Positions 16,823-25,462 of a stretch of DNA of 64,000 nucleotides are shown piece after piece; the stretch's first letter is position 1, and each line of letters opens with the position of its first letter. The notes beneath the pieces are model-generated. The model saw nothing but the letters and a program-made list of their open reading frames with translations. It was not told the DNA's origin and did not search any database. The DNA is taken from contig NZ_RBKX01000001.1 of assembly GCF_003634615.1 (NCBI RefSeq), forward strand, positions 62,001 to 126,000. The letters run 5' to 3'. The position numbers and the translations under genes were made by a program. This DNA is from Flavobacterium sp. 102 (GTDB lineage: Bacteria > Bacteroidota > Bacteroidia > Flavobacteriales > Flavobacteriaceae).

Positions 16823-18229
16823 ATGTTAATGACTATGAAACGATTATCAAGTTTATTTTTGGTTTCTTTATTAAGCGGCGCTACTACACTTGGAGCTTAC
16901 AAATTATTTTTTGAAGGAACCAACAATCGAGACTCGATTGTAACTTTGGCTTCCAAAAACAACAACCGAACTGTTGGTTTATCCGGTGAAGCAATTGATT
17001 TTACTGAAGCTGCAGAAAATGCAATTCATTCGGTTGTTCACGTAAAAAATGTTTCTGTGAGAACGATTTCTGATCCAATAAGAGAATTCTTCTATGGTCA
17101 ACGCGGCGGCCAACAACAAGAGCAAATCGGCACCGGTTCGGGTGTAATTATTTCTGAAGATGGTTACATCGTAACTAACAATCACGTGATTAAAGATGCT
17201 AATGAATTAGAAGTTACCTTGAACAATAATAAATCATACAAAGCCAAACTCATTGGAACCGATTCTAAAATGGATATTGCTTTGTTAAAAATCAGTACCG
17301 ATGACAAACTGCCTTATACAACCTTTGCCGATTCTGATCAAGTGAAAGTAGGCGAATGGGTTTTGGCGGTAGGAAATCCTTATAATTTAAATTCAACAGT
17401 TACTGCCGGAATTGTTTCGGCGAAAGCCAGAAATTTAGACAACAGAAATAGCATTCAATCTTTCATCCAAACCGATGCGGCTGTAAATCCGGGAAATAGT
17501 GGCGGTGCTTTGGTAAATACTCGTGGAGAATTAATCGGAATTAACACGATGATTTCTTCTCCAACAGGAAGTTATACCGGATATTCTTTTGCCGTTCCGT
17601 CTAACATTACCCGTAAAATCATTGAAGACATCATGGAATTTGGCGGTGTGCAACGCGGTATTTTAGGGGTTGAAGGTTCGGAATTGAACAGTCGTGCGTC
17701 AAAAGAATTTGGCATCAATGATACCGAAGGTTTCTACATTAATAAAATTACTAAAAACTCCGGTGCAGAAAAAGCGGGTTTAAAAAGTGGTGATGTTATC
17801 AAAAAATTAGACAATCAAAAAATCAGTTCATATGCTGAATTGACCGGTTATATCAATACCAAAAGACCAAATGACAAAGTACAAGTAACTTTTATCAGAG
17901 ATGGCGAAACCAAAACCGCTTCAGTAACTTTAATTAAAAACGACATTTTAACCACTGAATTCAAAGGATTAGAATTAGAAAACATTGATGCCACTGATAA
18001 AAAGAAATACCGAATTGATTATGGCGTTCGAATCAAAGAAATCAACAATGAGAATCTTAAACCTTATTATGACCAGTTGAAAGGTAACATTATTCTATCG
18101 GTAGACAATGTAAAAGCCACTGATGTAGAATCAATATCGAGATTTTTGAACAAAAAAGACGAAAATCAAAGTGTCAACATTCAAATGATTAACCGAATGG
18201 GACAAGTGATTCAAATCATCATACAATAA
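16823..18229 (+). CDS. HtrA/Deg family periplasmic serine protease
   Basis: A 468-residue trypsin-like protease/chaperone for misfolded envelope proteins. A signal or anchor helix covers about residues 8-25. The catalytic triad is intact: His121 (TNNHV), Asp151 (MDIALL) and Ser226 (GNSGGAL). Two PDZ domains follow (about 275-370 with GAEKAGLKSGDVI, and about 385-468), so it has the DegP/DegQ layout. Three in-frame ATGs (16823, 16829, 16835) lie close together, and the third gives the cleanest signal peptide. Monocistronic, with a strong terminator downstream. It likely works with the SurA/PpiC proteins encoded at 25-29 kb. Confidence 0.94.
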   Translation: MLMTMKRLSSLFLVSLLSGATTLGAYKLFFEGTNNRDSIVTLASKNNNRTVGLSGEAIDFTEAAENAIHSVVHVKNVSVRTISDPIREFFYGQRGGQQQEQIGTGSGVIISEDGYIVTNNHVIKDANELEVTLNNNKSYKAKLIGTDSKMDIALLKISTDDKLPYTTFADSDQVKVGEWVLAVGNPYNLNSTVTAGIVSAKARNLDNRNSIQSFIQTDAAVNPGNSGGALVNTRGELIGINTMISSPTGSYTGYSFAVPSNITRKIIEDIMEFGGVQRGILGVEGSELNSRASKEFGINDTEGFYINKITKNSGAEKAGLKSGDVIKKLDNQKISSYAELTGYINTKRPNDKVQVTFIRDGETKTASVTLIKNDILTTEFKGLELENIDATDKKKYRIDYGVRIKEINNENLKPYYDQLKGNIILSVDNVKATDVESISRFLNKKDENQSVNIQMINRMGQVIQIIIQ

Positions 18230-18249
18230 TCATCTTACTTACTTTTGGG

Positions 18250-18282
18250 AAAAGCCAGTCTGTTAAAAGATTGGCTTTTTTT
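18250..18282 (+). terminator. Terminator of the HtrA-type gene
   Basis: A 12-bp stem with one G-T pair (18250-18261 with 18268-18279) around a 6-nt loop is followed by a T tract, 20 bases after the stop codon. Confidence 0.85.
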
Positions 18283-18294
18283 ATTGTTAAATAA

Positions 18295-18314
18295 TTACGA
18301 AATCGTTTTCGTAA
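18295..18314. promoter_or_regulatory. Candidate operator dyad upstream of GAPDH
   Basis: TTACGAA (18295-18301) and TTCGTAA (18308-18314) form a perfect 7-bp inverted repeat with a 6-bp centre containing CG, as in LacI-type operators. It covers the -33 position relative to the -7 box at 18330-18337. A related site lies at 22746-22760 in front of aconitase. Confidence 0.5.
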
Positions 18315-18329
18315 AACGCTTCTATTTTA

Positions 18330-18337
18330 TACTTTTG
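18330..18337 (+). promoter_or_regulatory. Candidate -7 box for the GAPDH gene
   Basis: TACTTTTG matches TAnnTTTG, 67 bases before the ATG at 18404. The -33 region is occupied by the dyad at 18295-18314 and reads TTTTCG. Confidence 0.5.
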
Positions 18338-18403
18338 CGCCAAAATAAAAATTTCTGAAATGAATTCAGAATAATCAACACAAACTAAACTCTTTTCTTT
18401 TTT

Positions 18404-19852
18404 ATGAACAGCAACACTTTATACGAGAAGGAATTATCATTTCAAGCCGACAGGCGAAAGGCAGGCGTAGAATTCATCAAGATTATCAGCGATTTATGGT
18501 ATGACAAATCTATCGAGTTGGTTCTTTTCAGAAACCAATTAATCGATAGAAATGTTAGCGACATTATCAACTTGCATGAATATGCCGGAGAATTTGTTCA
18601 AAAGCCAATCAATGTATTTGATTCGGTTGAAATTGCACGAGCGATTCTGAATTTAGATTTACCGCCTTCGCGAATTGACATCGGCAAACTGACTTACGAA
18701 TACCATTTAGAAGACAACAAATACCACGACGCCAGGGCATTTGTAATTGACAAATTAAAAAATGCCAAAGACTCTAAAAACATCAAACCAAAAGATGTGG
18801 TTTTGTATGGTTTTGGGCGTATCGGACGTTTATTGGCGCGTGAAATGATGAGCAAAATTGGGAAAGGACAACAATTGCGCCTTCGTGCGATTGTAACTCG
18901 TGACCGAAATGATGCTTCTTCGTTAGAAAAAAGAGCTTCTTTATTGCGCTATGATTCGGTTCACGGTGATTTTGAAGGTTCCGTTCAGGCCGATGTTGAA
19001 AACAATGCTTTGATCATTAATGGAACTACTGTTCATATCATAACAGCTGCTTCTCCGGAAGAAATTGATTATACAAAATACGGTATCGAAGAAGCGCTAC
19101 TTATAGACAACACCGGAGCTTTCACTACAGAAGAAGCTTTGAAACGTCATTTGGTTTCCAAAGGGGTAAGCAAAGTATTATTGACGGCACCGGGAAAAGG
19201 CGTTCCGAATATCGTTTATGGGGTAAACCACAACGATCACAATCCGGATAACGTAGACATTTTCTCTGCTGCTTCTTGTACAACGAATGCCATTACTCCG
19301 ATTTTACAAGCAGTTGAAGAAACTTTAGGGGTTGTAAAAGGACATTTAGAAACGATTCATGCTTATACCAATGACCAAAATTTGGTAGACAACATGCACA
19401 AAAAATACCGTCGTGGTCGTGCTGCCGCTTTGAACATGGTTATCACTGAAACCGGTGCAGGAAGTGCTGTTGCGAAAGCTTTACCAAGTTTGGCCGGAAA
19501 ATTAACTTCCAATGCAATTCGTGTTCCTGTTCCAAATGGTTCTTTGGTGGTTTTGAATTTAGAAGTTGGCGCAGCCACTTCCATTGATGAAGTAAATGCC
19601 ATTATGAGAAAGTATGCTTTAGAAGGCGAATTAGTAGAACAAATCAAATTTTCACTGAACAATGAATTGGTATCTTCAGATATCGTTGGGACTTCAGCAC
19701 CATCTATTTTCGACAGTAATGCTACGATAGTTTCCGGTGACGGAAAAAATATAGTATTGTATGTTTGGTATGATAACGAATACGGCTATAGCCATCAAGT
19801 AATTCGTTTGGCCAAATATATTGCCAAAGTAAGACGTTACACTTATTATTAA
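18404..19852 (+). CDS. Glyceraldehyde-3-phosphate dehydrogenase, long (482-residue) form
   Basis: An NAD(P)-dependent GAPDH interconverting glyceraldehyde-3-phosphate and 1,3-bisphosphoglycerate. The Rossmann motif YGFGRIGRLL is near residue 134, and the catalytic Cys292 sits in SAASCTTNAI. WYDNEYGYS near the C-terminus is the usual end signature. It carries about 130 extra N-terminal residues compared with classical 330-residue GapA; this long type occurs in Bacteroidota and Proteobacteria and is probably a second, perhaps gluconeogenic or NADP-linked enzyme, which I infer and cannot show. The ATG at 18404 gives the full extension. It is a single gene with its own promoter, possible operator and terminator. 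Confidence 0.92.
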   Translation: MNSNTLYEKELSFQADRRKAGVEFIKIISDLWYDKSIELVLFRNQLIDRNVSDIINLHEYAGEFVQKPINVFDSVEIARAILNLDLPPSRIDIGKLTYEYHLEDNKYHDARAFVIDKLKNAKDSKNIKPKDVVLYGFGRIGRLLAREMMSKIGKGQQLRLRAIVTRDRNDASSLEKRASLLRYDSVHGDFEGSVQADVENNALIINGTTVHIITAASPEEIDYTKYGIEEALLIDNTGAFTTEEALKRHLVSKGVSKVLLTAPGKGVPNIVYGVNHNDHNPDNVDIFSAASCTTNAITPILQAVEETLGVVKGHLETIHAYTNDQNLVDNMHKKYRRGRAAALNMVITETGAGSAVAKALPSLAGKLTSNAIRVPVPNGSLVVLNLEVGAATSIDEVNAIMRKYALEGELVEQIKFSLNNELVSSDIVGTSAPSIFDSNATIVSGDGKNIVLYVWYDNEYGYSHQVIRLAKYIAKVRRYTYY

Positions 19853-19872
19853 TAGTTATTAATTCAAAAACG

Positions 19873-19910
19873 AATCCGTTTAGTCTTGTATGATTAAACG
19901 GATTTTTTTT
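19873..19910 (+). terminator. Terminator of the GAPDH gene
   Basis: A perfect 10-bp stem, AATCCGTTTA (19873-19882) with TAAACGGATT (19895-19904), is followed by a run of T. Confidence 0.9.
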
Positions 19911-20015
19911 TAGATTTTAATAGATTTTATGCATTTTTCATCGACAAACAACCTGCGTATAAAAAAAATTGCTATTTTTCGCCTTTCAAAATTAAGCCCC
20001 AATTATTAAACATTT

Positions 20016-20393
20016 ATGAAAAAAACCATTTTTAGTCTTTTAGTACTGACTTGTTTTGCCTTTTCTGATAGTGAAGATCCAAAAGTAACAACCTACAGTT
20101 ACGGTCACAACGGTATGGAATATGTAGCCAGAAATAAAAACGGCACAGTGATTATAAGTACATTTAATTCTAAAATGACAATCCGTCAAGAGATTGCCAC
20201 CAAAATTTATGATATGTATGTAGATAAGAAATTAAAGAGTGATACAAAAATCACTGTATATGGAGATGAAGCAGATGTCACAGGCAGATGCGTCATAAGA
20301 AAGAAAGACAATCTAACCGCAGTTGATTTTTACTATGAATCTGTTAGTTGGTGTTCAGGTCATAAAGAAATTTTCAAAAAGAACATAAAATAA
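20016..20393 (+). CDS. Small secreted protein, unknown function
   Basis: A 125-residue protein with a lysine-rich N-terminus and hydrophobic signal segment (MKKTIFSLLVLTCFAFS). The mature part has two central and C-terminal cysteines (GRCVIRKK, SWCSGHKE) that could form a disulfide in the periplasm, and a mixed alpha/beta-like pattern. I do not recognise a family. It stands alone between the GAPDH terminator and a bidirectional terminator shared with aconitase, so it has its own promoter. Base composition and codon use look like its neighbours. A real gene is supported by the signal peptide and a terminator right after the stop. Confidence 0.7.
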   Translation: MKKTIFSLLVLTCFAFSDSEDPKVTTYSYGHNGMEYVARNKNGTVIISTFNSKMTIRQEIATKIYDMYVDKKLKSDTKITVYGDEADVTGRCVIRKKDNLTAVDFYYESVSWCSGHKEIFKKNIK

Positions 20394-20428
20394 AAAAAAA
20401 GCTCAACTTAATGTTGAGCTTTTTTTAT
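20394..20428. terminator. Bidirectional terminator between the 125-residue gene and aconitase
   Basis: Stem GCTCAAC (20401-20407) with GTTGAGC (20413-20419), flanked by an A tract on the left and a T tract on the right, can end transcription on both strands. Confidence 0.85.
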
Positions 20429-20446
20429 ACAATATAATTTCTCTTG

Positions 20447-22711
20447 TTACGCTTTTCCGGCTGCAATCAAGTTCAAAGCAGAACCTGCAACAAACCAACC
20501 AATTTGACTATCGTTATAAGTATGGTTAGCTAAGATAGTGTCTTTAGAACCATCGGCATGAACAAACTCTAGGGTTAATGGTTTACCCGGAGCAAATTCG
20601 GTTAAGTCTAAGAAATTGATAGTATCGTTTTCTTGGATTTTATCGTAATCCGCTTCGTTAGCAAAAGTCAAAGCCAACATTCCTTGTTTTTTCAAATTCG
20701 TTTCGTGAATACGAGCAAAGGATTTTACCAATACCGCTTTAACCCCTAAGAAACGTGGTTCCATCGCTGCATGCTCACGTGAAGAACCTTCTCCATAATT
20801 GTGGTCACCCACAACTATTGACGGAACTCCAGCCGCTTTGTAAGCACGAGCCACTGCAGGAACTGCATCGTAAGCACCGGTTAATTGATTTTTTACTTTA
20901 TTGGCTTCTTGGTTGTAAGCGTTAACTGCTCCAATCAACATATTATTTGAAATATTGTCTAAGTGTCCACGGAAACGCAACCATGGTCCCGCCATAGAAA
21001 TGTGATCGGTTGTACATTTTCCAAATGCTTTGATTAACAATTTAGCCCCTGAAATATTTTTTCCATCCCAAGCATCAAATGGCGCTAAAAGTTGCAAACG
21101 GTCGGAAGTTGGAGAAACCGCTACCTGAACTGATGAACCATCAGCTGCCGGCGCTTGAAATCCTGCATCTTCCACATCAAAACCTCTTTTTGGCAATTCA
21201 TCACCAGTTGGCGGGTTCAATCTTACTTCTTCCCCATTGTCATTCAACAAAGTATCTGTAATCGGATTGAAAGTCAAATCTCCTGAGATTGCTAATGCCG
21301 CTACCATTTCCGGTGACGTTACAAAAGCGTGAGTGTTTGGATTTCCGTCCGCGCGTTTGGAGAAGTTTCTGTTAAAAGAGTGAACAATAGTATTTTTTTC
21401 GCCTTTGTCAGCGCCTGTTCTATCCCATTGTCCGATACATGGTCCGCAAGCATTGGTAAATACTTTAGTTCCCATTTTCTCAAAAGTAGCGATGATGCCG
21501 TCTCTTTCAATGGTGTAACGGATTTGTTCTGAACCCGGATTGATTCCGAATTCGGCTTTTGGTGTAATGCCGTGGGCAACTGCTTGCTCAACGATAGAAG
21601 CTGCACGAGCCATATCTTCATAAGACGAATTGGTACATGAACCAATTAATCCCCATTCTACTTTTAAAGGCCAACCGTTAGCAATTGCTTCTTCTTTCAT
21701 TTTTGAAACCGGTGTTCCTCTGTCCGGAGTAAACGGTCCGTTAATATGTGGTTCTAACTCAGAAAGGTTGATTTCGATTAATTGGTCGAAATAATCAGCC
21801 GGATTAGCATAAACTTCCGCATCACCTGTTAAGTAAGAGGCTACTTTATCGGCAGCATCCACAATATCTTGACGATCCGTTGCCGCTAAATATCTTCTCA
21901 TAGAATCATCGTAACCAAAAGTCGAAGTCGTTGCTCCAATTTCGGCACCCATATTACAAATCGTTCCTTTTCCGGTACAAGACATATTGGTGGCACCTTC
22001 ACCGAAATATTCTACGATAGCACCTGTTCCACCTTTTACGGTAAGGATATCAGCTACTTTAAGGATTACGTCTTTTGGAGAAGTCCAACCGTTTAATTTT
22101 CCGGTCAACTTCACGCCTATTAGTTTTGGAAATTTCAATTCCCATGACATGCCCGACATTACGTCAACGGCATCAGCACCACCAACACCAATCGCTAGCA
22201 TTCCTAATCCACCTGCGTTAACAGTATGTGAATCGGTTCCAATCATCATTCCGCCAGGAAAGGCATAATTTTCTAAAACAATTTGGTGAATAATTCCAGA
22301 ACCCGGTTTCCAAAACCCAATTCCGTATTTATTAGAAACTGAAGACAGGAAATCAAATACTTCTTTTGATTGAGAATTAGCTACTGCTAAATCAGTTGTA
22401 GCACCTACTTTGGCTTGGATCAAGTGATCACAGTGAACTGTAGTTGGAACAGCCACTGTTTTTTTTCCGGCGTGCATGAATTGTAATAATGCCATTTGTG
22501 CAGTTGCATCTTGGCAAGCCACTCTATCGGGTGCAAAATCAACATAATCTTTTCCACGAGTGAAGGATTGAGAAGGCATTCCTTCCCATAAATGTGAATA
22601 TAAAATCTTTTCAGATAAGGTAAGTGGACGACCAACTAACTCGCGTGCTTTATCGACACGAGCAGCCATAGTAGCATACACTTTTTCAATCATTTCAATA
22701 TCAAAAGCCAT
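20447..22711 (-). CDS. Aconitate hydratase (mitochondrial-type)
   Basis: A 754-residue [4Fe-4S] enzyme that isomerises citrate to isocitrate in the TCA cycle. The three iron-sulfur ligands are Cys359 (IGSCTNSS) and Cys422/Cys425 (ACGPCIGQW). The active-site [19 protein letters not shown] block and the C-terminal swivel domain motif [11 protein letters not shown] (with the serine that binds substrate) are present. Length and sequence match the eukaryotic mitochondrial class found in Bacteroidota, not E. coli AcnA (about 890) or AcnB. Monocistronic, with a -7 box and an overlapping TTACGAA-type site upstream. Confidence 0.96.
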   Translation of the reverse strand: MAFDIEMIEKVYATMAARVDKARELVGRPLTLSEKILYSHLWEGMPSQSFTRGKDYVDFAPDRVACQDATAQMALLQFMHAGKKTVAVPTTVHCDHLIQAKVGATTDLAVANSQSKEVFDFLSSVSNKYGIGFWKPGSGIIHQIVLENYAFPGGMMIGTDSHTVNAGGLGMLAIGVGGADAVDVMSGMSWELKFPKLIGVKLTGKLNGWTSPKDVILKVADILTVKGGTGAIVEYFGEGATNMSCTGKGTICNMGAEIGATTSTFGYDDSMRRYLAATDRQDIVDAADKVASYLTGDAEVYANPADYFDQLIEINLSELEPHINGPFTPDRGTPVSKMKEEAIANGWPLKVEWGLIGSCTNSSYEDMARAASIVEQAVAHGITPKAEFGINPGSEQIRYTIERDGIIATFEKMGTKVFTNACGPCIGQWDRTGADKGEKNTIVHSFNRNFSKRADGNPNTHAFVTSPEMVAALAISGDLTFNPITDTLLNDNGEEVRLNPPTGDELPKRGFDVEDAGFQAPAADGSSVQVAVSPTSDRLQLLAPFDAWDGKNISGAKLLIKAFGKCTTDHISMAGPWLRFRGHLDNISNNMLIGAVNAYNQEANKVKNQLTGAYDAVPAVARAYKAAGVPSIVVGDHNYGEGSSREHAAMEPRFLGVKAVLVKSFARIHETNLKKQGMLALTFANEADYDKIQENDTINFLDLTEFAPGKPLTLEFVHADGSKDTILANHTYNDSQIGWFVAGSALNLIAAGKA

Positions 22712-22740
22712 AATAAAATTTGGTTAATTTGTTTGCATTG

Positions 22741-22748
22741 CAAATTTA
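22741..22748 (-). promoter_or_regulatory. Candidate -7 box for aconitase
   Basis: The minus strand reads TAAATTTG, a TAnnTTTG match 30 bases before the ATG. A 13-bp palindrome, TTTGCATTGCAAA (22732-22744), overlaps the implied start site. Confidence 0.5.
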
Positions 22749-22760
22749 CGAAAACGTTAT
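22746..22760. promoter_or_regulatory. TTACGAA-type site overlapping the aconitase promoter
   Basis: TTACGAAAACGTTAT resembles one strand of the GAPDH operator (TTACGAAAACGATTT) and overlaps the upstream edge of the -7 box. It suggests shared control of the two central-carbon genes. Confidence 0.35.
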
Positions 22761-22877
22761 ACTTCTAAAAAGTTTTTAATAAAATATGTTGATTCAGAAG
22801 AATGTTTTAGTAAATAGCAATTTTTGGTCTGTGTTTTTTAACAATAACATATTATATAAGTCAAAAACTGACTATTC

Positions 22878-23993
22878 TTAATTTTTATCTCTTAAATTCA
22901 TCATTGGCTTTTCATAAAATCGATATAAAAAATAGCTCAATAGGATGGTAATTAAGATATAGGAACTTAAAAAAGCAATCAAATGAATATTATTATGCCT
23001 ATCAATAAAAATATATTGTTTCATCAAGAACAAAATCACGCTGTAATGAAGGAGATAAATAGAATAAGAAATCAAACTAATGAAAGTAACCGGTTTTTGG
23101 AACAGTACTTTTTCTTCTTTCCATTCCGACAAGAAAGGTAAAAAGCAGGCCACTCCGACTGACATTAAAGGAAGATAAAAAACATTCCAAAACATTGGCG
23201 TTACTTCAATTATCCAGCCTAAAAAGCCAATGCCAACAAATAGAAAAAAAAATAAAAGCATTCCTAAAACGAAAAATATCGATTTGCTTTTTTGCCAAAA
23301 CGAAGTATAATTCAAATAAATCCAACTGCACAAAACACCAATAAAAATGCTGTCCAAGCGATAAATTACAACAGCTTTAAGCGAAAGATTCCATTGGGTT
23401 AAAGTCGTATTAAGCGTTGTATTTTGATAAACTACTTTGGCACAAAAAAAAATCAGAATAAGTGTGATGATTGACCGGAAGAAAAAACGTGATTTATTTT
23501 TGAACTTAATTAAACTTCCGATAATTAAAAGAAAAAAAGGCAACGTAACATACGCAAACTCTTCCACCGATAAACTCCATGATTCCGGAAAGAAACGCAA
23601 CATGGTAGTGTTTAGATTTTGAAGGAAAAAGAAGTATTTCCACCAAGACGATGCAACATAACCCACAAAACTGGCAATTGCCAAATTGACCAATAAGATC
23701 AAAAAGTAATTAGGCAAAGTTCTAAACCATCTTCGCTTGAGAAAGTAGAAAACGGTTTTGATAGAGAAATCTTCTTTGAGATATAATTGGTACAAAATTT
23801 TACCAATGAGAAAACCACTGAGGACAAAGAAAATTTCGACACCAAAGAATCCTGATAAAAGGAGTAATTGATAAAAAAGGTTGTCTTTTTCAGGAATAAT
23901 CCAAACGCAATGACCAAATAAGACCATCAATATGGCAATAGCTCGCATTAAGTCGAGGCCGAAAACTCTGGAACTTTCTTGTTTAGCTAACAT
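22878..23993 (-). CDS. Acyltransferase 3 family membrane protein
   Basis: A 371-residue integral membrane O-acyltransferase (OafA/NodX type) with about ten hydrophobic helices. The N-terminus shows the family hallmark GLDLMRAIAILMVLFGH, where His is the presumed catalytic residue, followed by FGVEIFFVLSGFLIG, and RRWFRTLPNYFL carries the conserved R-x10-H/R-like element. Such proteins acetylate or succinylate surface polysaccharides or lipids; the acceptor is unknown. The gene is alone, between the aconitase promoter region and a small membrane protein gene (about 50-bp gap). No O-antigen genes are adjacent. Confidence 0.88.
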   Translation of the reverse strand: MLAKQESSRVFGLDLMRAIAILMVLFGHCVWIIPEKDNLFYQLLLLSGFFGVEIFFVLSGFLIGKILYQLYLKEDFSIKTVFYFLKRRWFRTLPNYFLILLVNLAIASFVGYVASSWWKYFFFLQNLNTTMLRFFPESWSLSVEEFAYVTLPFFLLIIGSLIKFKNKSRFFFRSIITLILIFFCAKVVYQNTTLNTTLTQWNLSLKAVVIYRLDSIFIGVLCSWIYLNYTSFWQKSKSIFFVLGMLLFFFLFVGIGFLGWIIEVTPMFWNVFYLPLMSVGVACFLPFLSEWKEEKVLFQKPVTFISLISYSIYLLHYSVILFLMKQYIFIDRHNNIHLIAFLSSYILITILLSYFLYRFYEKPMMNLRDKN

Positions 23994-24044
23994 ATTTCAG
24001 CCTTATTTTTAAAGCACTAAAATAGGTAATATCAATTGGAAGTG

Positions 24045-24395
24045 CTAAAAAACTTTAGGCAGAAATTTATAAAATATCGCAATGGCTGAACTGAATCCCA
24101 AAAAGCACAGAAACAATCCAAAACCCAGCAATTGAAACGCTTCAGCTGATGCTGTTGGAAAATCATTGAACTCTGAAATTACCGCCAAAACCATAAACAA
24201 GGAAAACAACGAAATAAGGGTTGCCACTGAAAAACCAACAAACTTATTTTGAAAGAAGACTTGAAGTAAGAGTATTATGAATACGCCAAAAACAAACGGA
24301 TTAAAATGATTTCCACCGATAAGATTTTCGAGAAACCAATAAGCACTTAATCCTAAAAGAATCAATTCGGGTAAAACGAGTACATATTTTTTCAT
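24045..24395 (-). CDS. Small integral membrane protein, unknown function
   Basis: About 116 residues with four predicted hydrophobic segments (near LPELILLGLSAYWFL, NPFVFGVFIILLLQVFF, FSVATLISLFSLFMVLAVI and LLGFGLFLCFLGFSSAIAIFY). No known domain is recognisable. Two adjacent ATGs (24395 and 24398) and a TTG at 24401 are in frame; I chose the inner ATG, where the usual MKKY start occurs. It lies 45 bases downstream of the MoxR gene on the same strand and may be co-transcribed with it. Too small and featureless for a functional guess. Confidence 0.65.
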   Translation of the reverse strand: MKKYVLVLPELILLGLSAYWFLENLIGGNHFNPFVFGVFIILLLQVFFQNKFVGFSVATLISLFSLFMVLAVISEFNDFPTASAEAFQLLGFGLFLCFLGFSSAIAIFYKFLPKVF

Positions 24396-24440
24396 CATCA
24401 AACTATTTTAAAAACAGATAACGAAAAAAAATCGAAATTA

Positions 24441-25394
24441 TTACAATAACTTATCAATAATCATTTCTTCGGTGATTCCTTCGGCGTCTGCTTTATAGTT
24501 TTTGATGATTCTGTGGCGAAGAATTCCGGTCGCAACCGCTTTTACATCTTCAATATCGGGAGAGAATTTACCATTAAAAGCTGCATTGGCTTTGGCAGCC
24601 AAAATTAAGTTCTGAGAAGCTCTAGGTCCTGCACCCCAATCTAAATAATTGTTGACATATTCAGACGCTAAATTTCCTTTCGGGCGCGTTTTTCCAACCA
24701 AAGTTACCGCATATTCAATTACATTATCGGCCACCGGAACGCGGCGAATTAGGTGTTGAAAATCGATAATTTCTTGAGCCGAAAACAACGGATTGATGAC
24801 TGGTTTTTCATCCGAAGTAGTGCTTTTTACGACCTGTACTTCTTCTTGATACGAAGGATAATCTAATTTTATGGCAAACATAAAACGGTCTAATTGTGCT
24901 TCCGGCAAAGGATAAGTTCCCTCTTGCTCAATTGGGTTTTGCGTTGCTAAAACAAAGTAAGGCAAGGCTAATTTATAGTTCTGACCAGCAATCGTCACCG
25001 AACGTTCCTGCATCGCTTCTAATAAAGCGGCTTGGGTTTTTGGTGGCGTTCTATTGATCTCATCGGCCAAAATGATATTGGCAAAAATGGGTCCTTTGAT
25101 AAATTTGAACTGTCTGTTTTCATCCAAAATCTCACTTCCTAAGATATCAGAAGGCATCAAATCGGGAGTGAACTGTATGCGCTTGAAATCTAACCCTAAA
25201 GCTTGTGAGATGGTGTTTACCATTAACGTTTTGGCCAAACCGGGAACACCAACTAACAAGGCGTGACCACCGGAAAATATGCTTAGCAAAATTTGGTCAA
25301 CCACATCGTCTTGACCTACGATTATCTTAGCAATTTCTTTTTTAAGCTCTAAACGTTTTTGAACTAAATTTTGAATGGCAGCAACATCAGACAT
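24441..25394 (-). CDS. MoxR family AAA+ ATPase
   Basis: A 317-residue MoxR-type AAA+ chaperone ATPase. Walker A is LLVGVPGLAKT (about 56-66), Walker B IILADEINR with the DEIN signature, followed by PPKTQAALLEAMQE and the sensor region LATQNPIEQEGTYPLPEAQLDRF, all standard. MoxR proteins help mature enzyme or adhesin complexes together with VWA-domain partners. Here the usual partners (DUF58, BatA/BatB) are missing: upstream are three SurA/PpiC chaperones and downstream a small membrane protein. Co-transcription with the chaperone genes is plausible (68-bp gap). Confidence 0.94.
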   Translation of the reverse strand: MSDVAAIQNLVQKRLELKKEIAKIIVGQDDVVDQILLSIFSGGHALLVGVPGLAKTLMVNTISQALGLDFKRIQFTPDLMPSDILGSEILDENRQFKFIKGPIFANIILADEINRTPPKTQAALLEAMQERSVTIAGQNYKLALPYFVLATQNPIEQEGTYPLPEAQLDRFMFAIKLDYPSYQEEVQVVKSTTSDEKPVINPLFSAQEIIDFQHLIRRVPVADNVIEYAVTLVGKTRPKGNLASEYVNNYLDWGAGPRASQNLILAAKANAAFNGKFSPDIEDVKAVATGILRHRIIKNYKADAEGITEEMIIDKLL

Positions 25395-25402
25395 GATTAT
25401 TT

Positions 25403-25458
25403 AGGATTTTAAGATTAAGTCTCGAAGGTTCGAAATTAGGATTTGAAAGTTCTAAATT
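25403..25458. repeat. Degenerate 7-bp repeat array between moxR and the SurA-like gene
   Basis: Eight consecutive heptads following roughly nAAnnTT: AGGATTT, TAAGATT, AAGTCTC, GAAGGTT, CGAAATT, AGGATTT, GAAAGTT, CTAAATT. The array fills most of the gap. Confidence 0.6.
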
Positions 25459-25462
25459 ACAC

